Both the position numbers and the translations under genes were made by a program. The notes under the pieces are model-generated. The model saw nothing but the letters and a program-made list of their open reading frames with translations. It had not been told where the DNA came from and did not search any database. From assembly GCF_047948215.1 (NCBI RefSeq), contig NC_134455.1, positions 163,600,575-163,664,574 of the forward strand: a stretch of 64,000 nucleotides of DNA, in the 5' to 3' direction. Shown here piece after piece: positions 1-10,779 of this stretch (position 1 is its first letter; each line of letters starts with the position of its first letter). The stretch is from Lycorma delicatula (lineage: Eukaryota; Arthropoda; Insecta; Hemiptera; Fulgoridae).

Positions 1-202
1 ACACACATGTACATAAGAACATTCAGAAAATTTCTATCCTTTTTTGGTTCCTAGGTGACAAAATGTCAAGATCTGGTGAAATTGCAGGAGCCCAAATTGG
101 AGTGATTACAATACCCTTCTAAAGCTATGGCGCTAGACGGGAAAGTAAAAAATATGGGTACTCTGATGCTCCCCTGTTCAATGGGGTCAAGTCAAAACTG
201 GG

Positions 203-228
203 ATATATATATATATATATATATATAT
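203..228. repeat. (TA)n microsatellite
   Basis: Perfect TA dinucleotide run of about 13 units. The surrounding positions 1-653 are AT-rich non-coding DNA in which I recognise nothing else. Confidence 0.9.
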
Positions 229-655
229 AGTAAAACTTTCAACTAATTTGGCATTCAATTTTCAAGTACAAGGCAAAACTGTTTAGAAATAATGTAGAAT
301 ATCTCCACCCCTAAATCTGATTGACTAAAACTTTGAAATTTTAATTAACTTAAGTATTTTTATCATACTAACGCTCAGTTTCTAAAACCATATACAAAAG
401 CTCAAAATGGTGAAAACTTAAATGTGTATAAACTCGACGTAAAAAAAAAATGGCAGTAAAAATAATGTTTTTAATTCTTATACAAACAATAACTCATTGC
501 TTACATTTTAATCTGTTAATGAACAAACATATATTTATTACATAACATGCACTTCAACAGAAGAATGTAAACAATGAAGATTCTATCTGTACTCAATGTT
601 AATTTTATTTGGTACTTGGTTTGCATCCTACCAAATTTAAGGTGTTTAAGGTTTA

Positions 656-1309
656 CGAGGGCGGTCTAGAAAGTATTTACGTTTGTCTAGTGTGTAGATG
701 GAGCTGCCATCTTGGTGTCAAAACGTTTCTATACTCAGTACACATTAAGCTGTCATAGCACGAGGACTGTGATTTTTCTACTTTGTTCGCTGCGAATTGC
801 TGAAATGTGCACTTCAACAAAAAATCTCATGAGTTGTGAGGTGCATTCAGTGATTAGGTTTTTACTGGCAAAAAACCTCCAACGAATTGAAATTCATTGT
901 TAACTTTGTGAGGTGTATGGAGGTGGAATAATGAATGAAGGTAGAGTGAGGCAGAGGTGCATTCAGTTTAAAAATGGCTGCACCAATGTTCATGATGAGC
1001 ATCGCAGTGGTCAGCCTAGCCTTGTGACTGATGATGAAAATCAATGATAAAATTCATGAAGTTTACTGCTTGAAATTATATTGGGGAAGCTTGGTTATAA
1101 CCAGTTTTGTGCAAGATGGTTGCCAAAAATCTAAGGCAGCAGATTTCTACAGAGAAGAAATTGAAAAGCTTGTGCATCGTTATGATAGTTGCCTCAATTT
1201 AAATGGAGACTATTTAGAAAAATAGTTTAAGATTGTTCGTTTCAAATGTATATAATAAAATTTCTTTTTTTTTTTTTCAAAATGTATGTTACTTTCTGGA
1301 CAGCCCTGT
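656..1309 (+). mobile_element. Internally deleted mariner element
   Basis: A 654-bp mariner copy bounded by TA dinucleotides (654-655 and 1310-1311). Its imperfect terminal inverted repeats share an AGGGCNGTCNAGAAAGTA core. The left half translates to the typical mariner N-terminal region (EVHSVIRFLLAKN, then a broken-frame LCEVYGGG and a Ser-Gly-Gln-Pro-Ser linker). The right half gives only the transposase C-terminus (ADFYREEIEKLVHRYD, then NLNGDYLEK). The catalytic DD34D core between them is missing, so this is a non-autonomous deletion derivative. A run of T precedes the right repeat. Confidence 0.88.
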
Positions 1310-1311
1310 TA

Positions 1312-2438
1312 TCTGTGACATTATACAACAATATTAAGAAAAATAACTGGAATGGTTTAATAAAGCTCTCAATAAATCAATGTATTTTATTTTTTATCCA
1401 TTAATTTACTACCATTTTAAATGGTAGTAAATATGTATAAACACTGGTAAATATGTGCACACTTAAGATAATTAAATAATAGATGTTAATTACCTAAGAT
1501 GATAGTTGTCAATAACAATATCTGTATCATACACCACTAAAAGTTTTAAATTGTAGGAATTTTTATTCTGAATAATAATTGCTCATTAAAAAGAATAAAT
1601 AGGAATACTGGCAAATCATTAAGCAAAATTAGTATAGATAATCTGCAATGAGTAGATTTAAGATTAAATTGAATTCTGGTTTTGAAATACATTCCTGCAA
1701 TGTAACAATAGTTATTTTTAATTACTACACATAATATATGTAGTATATCTTCTTATTCAGCTGATAAAATGCCAAAAAAAAAAATCTGAGAACATCCTAT
1801 CTAACACTGGTGAAAGCTATTAGTGTTTTTTCCAAATGGCTATAAAATCAAGTTAATATAAAAATAAACCAAAAACCAGTACTTTTTCCACCAGTTTTCT
1901 GTAGGGATATTTCAGTAATAGCAGGAAAGAAATCTGGGAATAAAATAAGACCATGGTAAATTTTTTACCGTTAATCTATAGTTATAAACATCAAACTTTG
2001 TAGATTTAAGTGTACATCATTTATTCAACTACAATAAAAGTTTGTACTTGCACTCAAAGAATTGCAACTTGAAACCTGATGGGGGTTTTCAATATTAATC
2101 TATTTAATTGTTGCATTTAAGTAATATGATTCACAAATATTATTCAATTTATTTTGTACTTCTACTGTAAGATCTAGTGATTTATTGAAGATAATTAGTA
2201 ATTTGTTTTTTTTTTTGAGTTTTTATTTCAAAGAATTTAATAATTCTACTTTTTGTAATTTATATACACATTCCTAGTTTTTAACTAGGATTTTACTATC
2301 ATTTTCTACATCTTTCTTGGAGATTAATTTGAACACTCTTACAATTTACTTTCATAAAGCATTTTTGATTGAATTTCTATACCATTTTATAATAAAAAAA
2401 GTCAATACATTTAAAATATGACAGTAATAAAAAGTTAC
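1312..2438. other. Non-coding DNA, probable LYRM4 intron 2
   Basis: AT-rich sequence with no recognisable exon or transposon. The LYRM4 exon ending at 2439 is followed by a good GTAACT donor on the minus strand, so this should be intronic. I looked for the expected last exon (a stretch resembling V-x-x-G-x-L-Y-x-x-D-K-L) and did not find it. It is presumably left of the window. Confidence 0.5.
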
Positions 2439-2559
2439 CTGTCTTTTGATTGTTTGAAGCATCTGTAAACCTTCATGATAGTGTTTAGTGATCATTTCAC
2501 TTTCACTGAGTGTACTATTAGTTTTAAAAGAATCTCTTATTCTTCTTAGCGCATACATC
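2439..2559 (-). CDS. LYRM4: LYRM4 (ISD11/bcn92) exon 2
   Basis: A 121-bp internal exon of the LYR-motif protein LYRM4/ISD11, the small mitochondrial-matrix partner of the cysteine desulfurase NFS1 in iron-sulfur cluster assembly. On the minus strand it is bounded by a TTTTACAG acceptor and a CAG|GTAACT donor. It carries 40 codons: MYALRRIRDSF, a spacer rich in Ser/Thr/Glu, then YHEGLQMLQTIKRQ. The first base completes the Arg codon begun in exon 1, so the joined reading is YNY-R-MYALRRIRD. That is the hallmark LYRM4 sequence (Y-N-Y/F-R-x-Y-A-x-R-x-I-R-D). Joined to exon 1 it gives 68 residues of a protein usually about 90 long. The remaining C-terminus is not in the window. Confidence 0.88.
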
Positions 2560-5500
2560 CTGTAAAATATAAAAAATAACACTTTTTTACAGTAAATTCC
2601 AACCTCAAAAATGTGATTTTTACAAGAAAAAATATTTCTAATTAAGGATAAAACCTTCATTAACATCATGCAAAATTCACCATTAACCACACATAAAAAT
2701 ATAAAATGAATAAAAAACATAACTTAGCACCAGGGACAATGCTTTAATTCTTCAAAAACTAAGTTTTTTAATAACTATTTATAAATTTATAGTGTGAAAA
2801 TGCAACTGCCAACTAGATATGATTGTGAATGACTATGTGAATTATGTACTTGTTTTAGAGATGATGTCTTAATCTAACTCTTATTTAACATTATACTTTT
2901 CTATAATTTTCTTTTTTTGTTAAGACTATTTTTATGAATTAAAATAAATATTTAAAATAATTCATAATATAGAATTTAAAACAATATAAAACTAAATTTC
3001 AATTATACTATTTTTTTAAGGTTACTAGAGCATTCATTGGAATTATTATTGCATATTTCTGTATTAAGATATGAAATATATCAAAGTATAAACTGCAAAT
3101 AGAAGTTAAAGTTAAAAAATCAATCTTTCTCTTCAATTGAAAATGATTGATATTTTACAAACAACTGTTATAAAATGTTTAAAATTTAAACAATTTCATT
3201 ACATGCAAAATTAATTAAGTTTTTATGAATGGAGATAAAAATCTGAAATCCCAAATTCTTAGAATTAATAGTGTTCAGTTTTTAAATACAAGAGAACCAA
3301 GATTAAAATTTGGTAATTAAAATTAAATTACAAAAATTGTTTAAAAATCTCAAAAATATTAAAAACTAAAGGAGAACTGATTCAAAACTGACCAATTAGT
3401 TTACCTCAGATAAAATAAAGTGAATGAGAAAAAAGAACCAGATAAGTGTGTTATGTTTATGTAATATTATAATAATATTAATATTATAAAATTCTATTAA
3501 TATCAATAAAATTTTAATTATATTTACCTGAAAAATAAATTACAGTATAAGTAAAATGAGAAAAATGATAATTGTGGAGTATATCCAGCAGGATGCCTGA
3601 AAATCTGTAACTAGCGATTACTTTCATATCATTTTTAAAAATAATTTTCTAGTTAGGAAGTTTCATTCTTCTTTTAGTTACAGTGCTGCTAAGAACTAAA
3701 TTTCTAGAAAAAATAACTACATTATTTATATTATTTACATTATTCAAGTAGAACTGATAACGCTATTTTTAGTTAATCTGTTATGAGATTTTTTTTTGTA
3801 ATAAACTTTTATGCAAAAATGTGAAACCATTCTCTCTCACATGTAATTTATATTTATTCTTATATTCATGCATCTTTCATAAATAATTGTAATGAAAAAA
3901 CTGAACAATAAAAGGCATCATGTTTTAAGCGCACATTTAGTTAGTTTACGATTTGCATTTTAAAAAGCAGAGCTTAAAATTAACATACTTTTTCTTAACT
4001 TAAAATATAAACGATTTTACTTGGGTCTTTTACATTAAATATCAACTCATTTCATTATATTCTTTCATCTAGTTAATCTTTTTTCTTTTAAACGTTAAAT
4101 ATACTAATTAATGTTTTGCGTATACAACAAATTATAAAACGCAGGTTGGAGTGTAAATGAAGTGTAGTTTTGTATAGTCTCAGGTTGACCATTTCTGAGA
4201 TGTGTGGTAAATTGAAACCCAACCACCAAAGAACACTGGTATCCACGATCTAATACATAAATGTAAACCATGCTGTCGCATTTTTACAGAAGCACACTAG
4301 TGTACAAAACCCTTGTGTGTGTAAAAATAATTTTGGCTGTGGGTGCACATGATCGGTGGATGTGCTCTCAGAGTGGCTGTATGGAATACAAGCAGTTATA
4401 TTAGGAAACTTTTGATGCTGGCTCTAGATTACCATTCTGCAAAATTGTGTTTTTTCATTTACTGTTGGGTGAAGAGGCTAACAGCCATCAAATTTTACAC
4501 AGAGAAACTGGAGAATAATCATAACACAAAGTTGATTGTTGCAACTGTATGTAAGGTTAGTGTCTACAATATTATAAACAATCCCTTGGTAACTGTGGGG
4601 GGGGGGTCTTGGCTTAACAGTTGAAAGTGATGAGGGCTTTTGTGTGCTCACATTGAAAATGTAATATTGGCTGGATCCTACTTCAGCCAAGTTTTCGGCA
4701 GTTTCTGTCGTGAAACCTAAGAAATTTTTCTGGTTGCTGTGTAGGACAGAAGTGCAGAAACATTACTGCCTCTCATACTGCATCTTAGGCCAGGATTGGT
4801 AATTATTTTAGACAAGTAGCATGCATTCAATTCAAAGCTACCAGATAATTACAAATACCAAATAGTCAATTCATTTGTAAAATTTGATTGACCCACAAAT
4901 AAGAGCGTACTCAAATTTTTGAAAATATGTGGAGGTTAGCCTAACAACAGAATAAAATTAACTGTGGAACCAGTAAACCAGTAAGATGTATGAGTAACAT
5001 CTTGGGAGTTTATATGATTTCAGCACTACCACGATCACGATCTGTTTCAACAAATCCTACAGAGATATTGCTGCTTATTGGCCTATACAATAACAAGTAG
5101 GAATAGTTTTATATTTTTATAAAGTCCAAAATAATTACCCAGATTAGTTTATGGTTTATTCCACTCTCCACAAAATTCTTAACCTTCCCAAAGAATGGAA
5201 TAGCATCGGAACAGGTTGCCATAACAGACAAAACTGATTTCTAACTAACTAGAGTACTGATAATGTGATGTGGACTTTGACCCTGCATGGGTCACTTGCT
5301 ATCCAAACCTGCTTCTGACATGTAGATATTGTGTTATCCTAAGCATATAAACTACTGTATATTAAAGTATGAACAAAACTGAAGTTGATAAGTAATTGTT
5401 CAAAATTACCAAAAACAGTTTTCAATAACTTTTTTTTTATATTACAGAAATTTTATACATATTTTTCCAAAATGGTACAAAATATGATGCCGTATTTAAA

Positions 5501-6169
5501 ATAGCTTTTGGCTATGGTTCAACCAATTCTTTAGATCTTGCTCAGAGTTGTTACCAACAATTGTTTTATCATCCATTTTTATAATCTCATATAAAATTAT
5601 GATTACAAAAAAACACTGCATTTGTAAAAGTACCTTGGGTTTGTAAATAAAAAAAAAAACTTTCTATTATGAAAATGGGGCCACCATATTGAACAAAAAA
5701 AAGGTAAAAGAAAAATTTAAAACTTAAAAATTCTTGCAAAAAGATGTACAGATAACTTTTTTTCCAGAACTGTATAAATGTTTCATACATTTCAAAACAA
5801 AATATGCAATATTAAATTATTTAGTAAAATTAAAAATAAAAGTAAAATTAACCAATAAATGCAAGATACACTAACAAAAACTTTCCACCAAATAAATAAA
5901 TGATCGCCAGTTCCAGTTCTCTTGTTTACGTTTATTTAGATTTATAAAATACGTTTAAACGAGGCGCGAATGTTACAAGGTATACAAGAGAAATTTCGTT
6001 TAGAATTAAGATAAGTCACTTTAATTACAAAGTATGTTTTTCGCTTGCCTAACAGAATATCAAAAAATTATAGATCTGATTATAGATTTTTTTTTAACAA
6101 GAATGTAGACTGCTTATCTAATTTTAACGAAATAAACTAAGACCGCAATAAAAACGTTTAAAATCCTAC
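2560..6169 (-). other. LYRM4 intron 1
   Basis: A 3.6-kb AT-rich intron between LYRM4 exons 1 and 2. It contains a SINE fragment at 4150-4268. From about 4270 rightward it matches the second duplicate unit (for example 4270-4400 with 17820-17950, and 5690-5770 with 18130-18210). Left of about 4270 no match to unit B was seen, so the duplication breakpoint lies inside this intron. Open frames here are short and not conserved between the copies. Confidence 0.75.
4150..4268 (-). repeat. SINE fragment at duplication edge
   Basis: Minus-oriented body part of the tRNA-derived SINE seen elsewhere in the window. It has the phrases CCAACCACCAAAGAACACTG and TATCCACGATCTAAT. The tRNA-like head is missing. 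It sits at the left limit of unit A homology. Confidence 0.8.
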
Positions 6170-6252
6170 CTGTAATTGTAAATAGGAAATTTAGACGCTT
6201 CACGTAAAAGATCTTTGTAAAGTTTCAAAACATTAGACCGTGTTAAAGCCAT
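6170..6252 (-). CDS. LYRM4: LYRM4 (ISD11/bcn92) exon 1, copy A
   Basis: First coding exon of LYRM4/ISD11. Reading starts at the ATG ending at 6252 and gives MALTRSNVLKLYKDLLREAS followed by KFPIYNY plus two bases of Arg, then a CAG|GTAGG donor. The LYR-type motif (L-Y-K), the Arg-Glu and the Phe-x-x-Tyr-Asn-Tyr-Arg block fit LYRM4 family members, which bind NFS1 and acyl carrier protein in mitochondria. The splice phase (27 codons plus 2 bases) matches exon 2 at 2439-2559 exactly. The gene is divergent from COX6C-1. A near-identical duplicate exon lies at 18530-18612. Confidence 0.9.
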
Positions 6253-6785
6253 ATTTCACACTAAACAATTAGAACATATCCAAAGTTCAACGAATATAAA
6301 AAAAATGTACGAACCTCTACCTTAGAGCAGGAAGTGTCTACTAACCGACAAACCAAATTTTAAATGTATGGCCAACATCCACTAAGTTTCACTACTTTAC
6401 TACTAGTCTCCGACATCGAAGCTAACAAAAAACACAAATTTGAACAACATCTACTATGGGCAAAATATGTTACTTTACGTTCACAAAAAATACTTAAAAA
6501 ATTTAGGAATTAATTTTAAAGTTTAATTTAATGTTTCTAATGCTCAAAGAGCCATTATTACTGTAAAATATATATTTAAACAAACTATTTAGGTAAATTC
6601 ACTCGCGAATGTATACATTAATTTTTAACTTTAAAATTTAGGTAGTTTAATTAATCTATAAACTCTTTCTTCAATGAGATGCAATTTAAGAAGCAGAGTA
6701 ATTGTTGAGAAGACAGAACATCCTTGTACGTAACGACATTCTATTGTTTATTGTTGTAGCAGCAAAAAAGTTGGATTCCTATAAG
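6253..6785. promoter_or_regulatory. Candidate bidirectional LYRM4/COX6C-1 promoter and COX6C 5' leader
   Basis: The gap between two divergently transcribed mitochondrial genes. Much of it is conserved in the duplicate (18613-19174). COX6C coding starts right after an acceptor at 7698-7699, so its leader must come from an upstream exon. A matching donor is seen in both copies (ATAAG|GTATTG ending at 6785, TTTAAG|GTACCG ending at 19174), preceded by a shared CCTTGYACGTA stretch. Transcription starts are inferred, not seen. Confidence 0.6.
6328..6336 (+). promoter_or_regulatory. Conserved ETS-like site CAGGAAGTG (copy A)
   Basis: CAGGAAGTG fits the ETS-family (GABP/NRF-2-type) core, a factor class known to drive nuclear genes for cytochrome oxidase subunits in animals. 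It lies in a conserved stretch ending GTGTCTACTAAC shared with copy B at 18680-18688. Binding is inferred. Confidence 0.45.
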
Positions 6786-7408
6786 GTATTGTGATTTTTC
6801 TTTATTATGTCTTATGTGATTTATTGTGATTCTAATTTAAAATTTTTAATTGAATGGGTCACACGGTTAAAAATTTTGTTTCTACAATGTCATATTACTT
6901 AGTTTCTGCTGAACAAGAGAAACTGTTTGAAACTCTCCACCAAACTCTGGATCGTATGTGATATCAGACACCGGGTTTACTCGTACTCACACGGGCGGTG
7001 GTACATGCGCCACAATCACGTAATCATACTGTGATCCCTCAAAAAAAACAAAAAACCTTTAGATACATAAAAAATCTATTTTCGTTACTTTATAATTCTC
7101 TATTATACATTTTTATACAACAAATTGGGAAAATAAAAATGGATTCCCTTTCATAAATATTTTTATTTCAATACATGAGTAATGGTGATGCCAGAACTCT
7201 GTAATTATTACCATTACACTCCTTCTGGGTGGTGTTGCATGGCACCACTGATCATATTAGAAAATGGCCTAGCAGCCAGTATCTTATATGGATTCTCTAT
7301 ATTAAATCTCAACTTTTTTGTGGGCTTTACATAAATGTTTAGATGAAGGGGTTTAAAATTCCAATGAGTTTCGATTGATAGCAACTGAAGTGGCCAGCTA
7401 CAAGCAGA

Positions 7409-7472
7409 TGTTTTTACAGCAAACTATGTGTAGAGAGGTATGTTTTTACAGCAAACTATGTGTAGAAAGGTC
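7409..7472. repeat. 32-bp tandem duplication
   Basis: Two nearly identical 32-bp units starting TGTTTTTACAGCAAACTATG. They lie in the COX6C-1 leader intron, in a 240-bp stretch absent from unit B. Confidence 0.85.
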
Positions 7473-7699
7473 ATGACAAAAAATAACTTAAAAAATATTG
7501 ATTTTCCCTTATTGCAATTCATCTGGTTGCGACTTGTTAGAAGTTTTCCAAACTTATATTTTCATGGTTTGTTTCTCTAAAGGTTTAGTTAAGATTAATT
7601 TTATTCAAAATTAGTTCATATATAGTTAACAGATTTATGGGATAATGTAGTATGTATCAAGTAGGTTTCTTGATGATGTTTAGTATGTATATTTTTCAG

Positions 7700-7863
7700 A
7701 TGTCTGGATTAACAAAGCTACCAAAGCCACAGATGCGGCGACTGTTTGAAACCCAACTTAAACTTCAACTTGGGTTTGCATTAACTTCAGGTGTTATTAG
7801 TGCAGTTCTTTTTAAAATATTTTATGCAGAAAAAAGAAAACAGCGAGTTATTGACTACTATAA
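7700..7863 (+). CDS. COX6C: COX6C-1 (cytochrome c oxidase subunit VIc), coding exon 1
   Basis: Nuclear gene for the small inner-membrane subunit VIc of respiratory complex IV (cyclope in Drosophila). This exon encodes residues 1-54 plus two bases; exon 7700-7863 joins 16933-17005 in phase to give 78 aa, the usual size. The start MSGLTKLPKPQMRRLF is the family signature. A hydrophobic segment follows at about residues 25-42, then a basic KRKQR stretch and DYYKDYD. The ATG directly follows a TTTTTCAG acceptor, so an upstream in-frame Met at 7652 is intronic. The donor is AA|GTAAGT. The gene diverges from LYRM4. Against COX6C-2 I count 29 differences in 78 residues, concentrated in and just after the membrane segment. 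Confidence 0.93.
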
Positions 7864-8054
7864 GTAAGTTATATTTTAGGAAAATAATTAGAAGCCTCAC
7901 TTTATATAAAAGGTGTCTTTACTGCTGGAGTCATTTTTGTATAAAGAGGGTTGAACAGGTTTGCCTCCACAATTGTAGCTACAGGAAAAAGTTTCCCCAC
8001 AGATAACAAAAACAAATATATATGTTATCCTGTATGTGAATTACAATTATTTAG

Positions 8055-8180
8055 AAACCACCATATAAATTTATAAACACACATAAAGCAAGATTGATGA
8101 TCTTGCCTTAGTCTAGCCTTTAATCTAATTTAGATTGAAGGTAAGATTAATCTTGATTTATGTGTGTAGCTGGTGGTTTA
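8055..8180. repeat. Fold-back (MITE-like) inverted repeat
   Basis: About 126 bp that pairs with itself. AAACCACC at the left matches GGTGGTTT at the right, ACACACATAAA matches TTTATGTGTGT, and GATCTTGCC matches GGTAAGATTAATC with small gaps. The centre is near AATCTAATTTAGATT. I saw no equivalent at the matching place in unit B, so it may have inserted after the duplication. Confidence 0.75.
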
Positions 8181-8469
8181 TATGTACTAATATATTAAAA
8201 CTTTTATAACATATACAAAAATTAATAATTTTTACAATCTTTATAAATTTGAAGTGATTTTCTTTTGTACTGTCTTTGCAAGAATGTTGAATTAGAACAT
8301 TTTAAAACTACAGAAAATACTCTTAAATTTGGCATCCAAATTTAAAATTAATCTTGAATTTAAAAAAAACAGGTCTGTTTCTTTTCATAAAATTTGTTAT
8401 AATTTATATTTCAGTTTATTATACATCTAAATTTGGAAAAGAGATTGGCTATGAATTTTAAAACTTTTT

Positions 8470-8960
8470 GTCCTTAAATTTTAGGAAATTTTCTGGGAAG
8501 TCTGGCTAAATTAACTTGTCATGCAACTTCAAAACCAGGTATACTGCAATCGACAATTTCAGTTGGTGTGTGCAACTGAATATGAAGCATGAACTATGCT
8601 GTTACAATCAATTTCACTAATACAATGCATGTGCATTGACATGCTTTAAGTGATGAAATGCTTATGAAGTGATTGCTACCAGTACAAGTTATAAAGTCAT
8701 GTTACAGGTGAATGCAGAACCACAAAATTGAACTGAAAGTATACTTCAAACAAGATTGCATATTTACATGTTAGGGACTATTTACACAAACAATTTTCAG
8801 ACATGTGCAACGAAAGTTGTAAACATCAATATACTAAAAAGAATCGAATGTGTAATTTTTTTATAGAATTAACTTCTCATAATCTTTGTAATGCGTGTTG
8901 TGAAATTTAATAACGTGCCATGAAAGATGCTCATGTGAACTTGTAAAATGCTGTTGAAAA
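8470..8960 (+). mobile_element. Degenerate Tc1/mariner-superfamily remnant (unit A)
   Basis: Heavily decayed copy of the element better preserved at 23690-24600. Shared landmarks are a stretch matching the paired-type helix region (near 8500-8560) and the C-terminal block readable as LCNACCEI then RAMKDAHVNL. Because it occupies the same place in both COX6C introns, it inserted before the segmental duplication. Confidence 0.65.
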
Positions 8961-9229
8961 CTGTTTGAAAGGGATTCAACTAGAAATTGTGCACGTAAGC
9001 TTTGTTGTTTTATTAATACCTAAAATGCGCTGAATAATTAATTTTTTTTATTCTATAAAAAAACTTTTGTTGATAAAACTAAATTTGTGTTTTATTAAAG
9101 AAAAAATTCTGTTCGGACAACTGAATTTTGCTTTAAAGCAATTTAATCGCTAAGTTTATAATCATTATTTAATGTTTGTTATGTAGTATGTTTTCTCCTG
9201 GTTCCTTCAAAAACCGGTTGCTGAGAATT

Positions 9230-9816
9230 TTATGTAGCACTTGAGTGCTGATGAATATGCATGTTGGCTTCAACTGAGCTCTGCTCCCACTCAGACTATA
9301 GATGTGTGGCTTATTCGTCCACGTGGGCTTTCGCTCTAAAAATGCTCAATGCAGTCAATCATTCATTTATCAGTCTCTACAGGTGTTTTGAAAATAATAG
9401 CTGTAAACTTACCATCAGGATATTGCACAGAAAAAATTAACTTTAGGGAATCCCTTTCAATATTGTAAGATTCAGTGCGACTTCCCCCCACATATATAAG
9501 GACACTGTGTAACTTTTTCACCTAGATGAAATGTTGACTTGTTACTGAGCAGGCATTAAAGTCTGCAACAGCTGTAAGTGAGATGCATGCGTTCTAACTG
9601 ACATTGCTAGCTTGTGGCTGGCCATCCTAACAAATCTTTGACTATGCAGGAAAGGCTCCCTACACATTGCTTAAAAATTCGAATGAATGTTATGGTCACT
9701 TGATTAATTACTTGTAAACTTTTATAGAATAAAATATCTTTCTTAGTGGCACTGTCAGTCTGAAAGATAAGGATCAATCTACATACATGTATGCTAGTAA
9801 AACTGTCCTTTGCTCC
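9230..9816 (-). mobile_element. Degenerate Tc1/mariner-superfamily remnant (unit A)
   Basis: Truncated counterpart of the better preserved minus-strand element at 28640-29873. The clearest match is 9400-9560 with 29165-29320, which includes the transposase FSDE region in unit B. It is shared by both paralogous introns, so it is older than the duplication. Its right end is the insertion site of the 6.4-kb element. Confidence 0.6.
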
Positions 9817-10440
9817 GGGTCAATCCGTTTGAAGTGTCCCAAAAAGCATAGCTGGTTGCCTGACTAATTAAGAAAAAAACCCACTCATTTCCTACATGTT
9901 TCAGGATCTTGATATTTTTTAAAGCTTTTATTTAAACAGTTACCTGTAGCAGCCATTTTTGTTATCGAGCGCACACCTGTTTTTGTGATTCTAAGGGTTT
10001 ACAAAAAAAAATCTAACTAAAAAACTATTTGTTATGGAAGTATGAAACAAAAAGCAAATTTAATCATTTCTCAAGTTAAAGATTGGTCCAGCGGTTTATT
10101 TACCTATCTCTTCTTTCTATGAGAAAATTACCAATAAAGTTTGAACATGAAAAAATGAAATTTCACTTTTGGTAATTTTTTCAAGAGGCAGGGACGGCGT
10201 ACACAGTTTGAATTTTTTTTTTATATGTAGGTATATGTAAGTAGTTTTTATGAATTTCTGAAAACTAATTTAAAAAAAAAATTCAAATTTTGGCTTCAAA
10301 TAACTCTGATGGGCAGGTGATAAAAATCTCAAATTTGCACAATGTGTTTTTGTAGATGTTAATAGCAAATAAAACATTTCTTGTGTATTGTACTACTAAA
10401 AGAGTTATAACCTTTCAAAAATCATGAAAAACCTGTTTTA
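9817..10440 (+). repeat. Left terminal arm of the 6.4-kb element
   Basis: Its outer part (9817-10050) pairs with 16030-16217. Its inner part (10230-10440, including GGCTTCAAATAACTCTGATG and ATCATGAAAAACCTGTTTT) pairs with 13140-13310 in inverse orientation. Confidence 0.75.
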
Positions 10441-10779
10441 TATCTTTAAAATTATTAATGATAAGTTGTAATTTAATAACTTAACCAATACCAATAACCT
10501 AATACAATTTTGATTCAAAAATGCTTGTAAAACTTACCCAAACTGAGATTTGAGTAGCCACATCTTTTTTTAAGAATTCATTTTTATTTTTGTAAACACT
10601 ATTGAAGAAAAAATAAATTGTAGCACAACTGTAATTATTCTTAAATGAAATAGCCTGTTTTTGTAACAATGAAAGTTTATTATTTAGTGTGGTTAATAAA
10701 CAGCTGTGATATGTTGTCTGATAATTCTCTTGAAATTGTATGAGAATGGACCAGTCACTAGTTCAAGTGATAACTTTCT

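Noticed and set aside
7652..7867. Longer COX6C-1 start with an upstream in-frame Met
   Set aside because: The extra residues are upstream of a clear acceptor at 7698-7699, match no family member, and are not conserved in COX6C-2.
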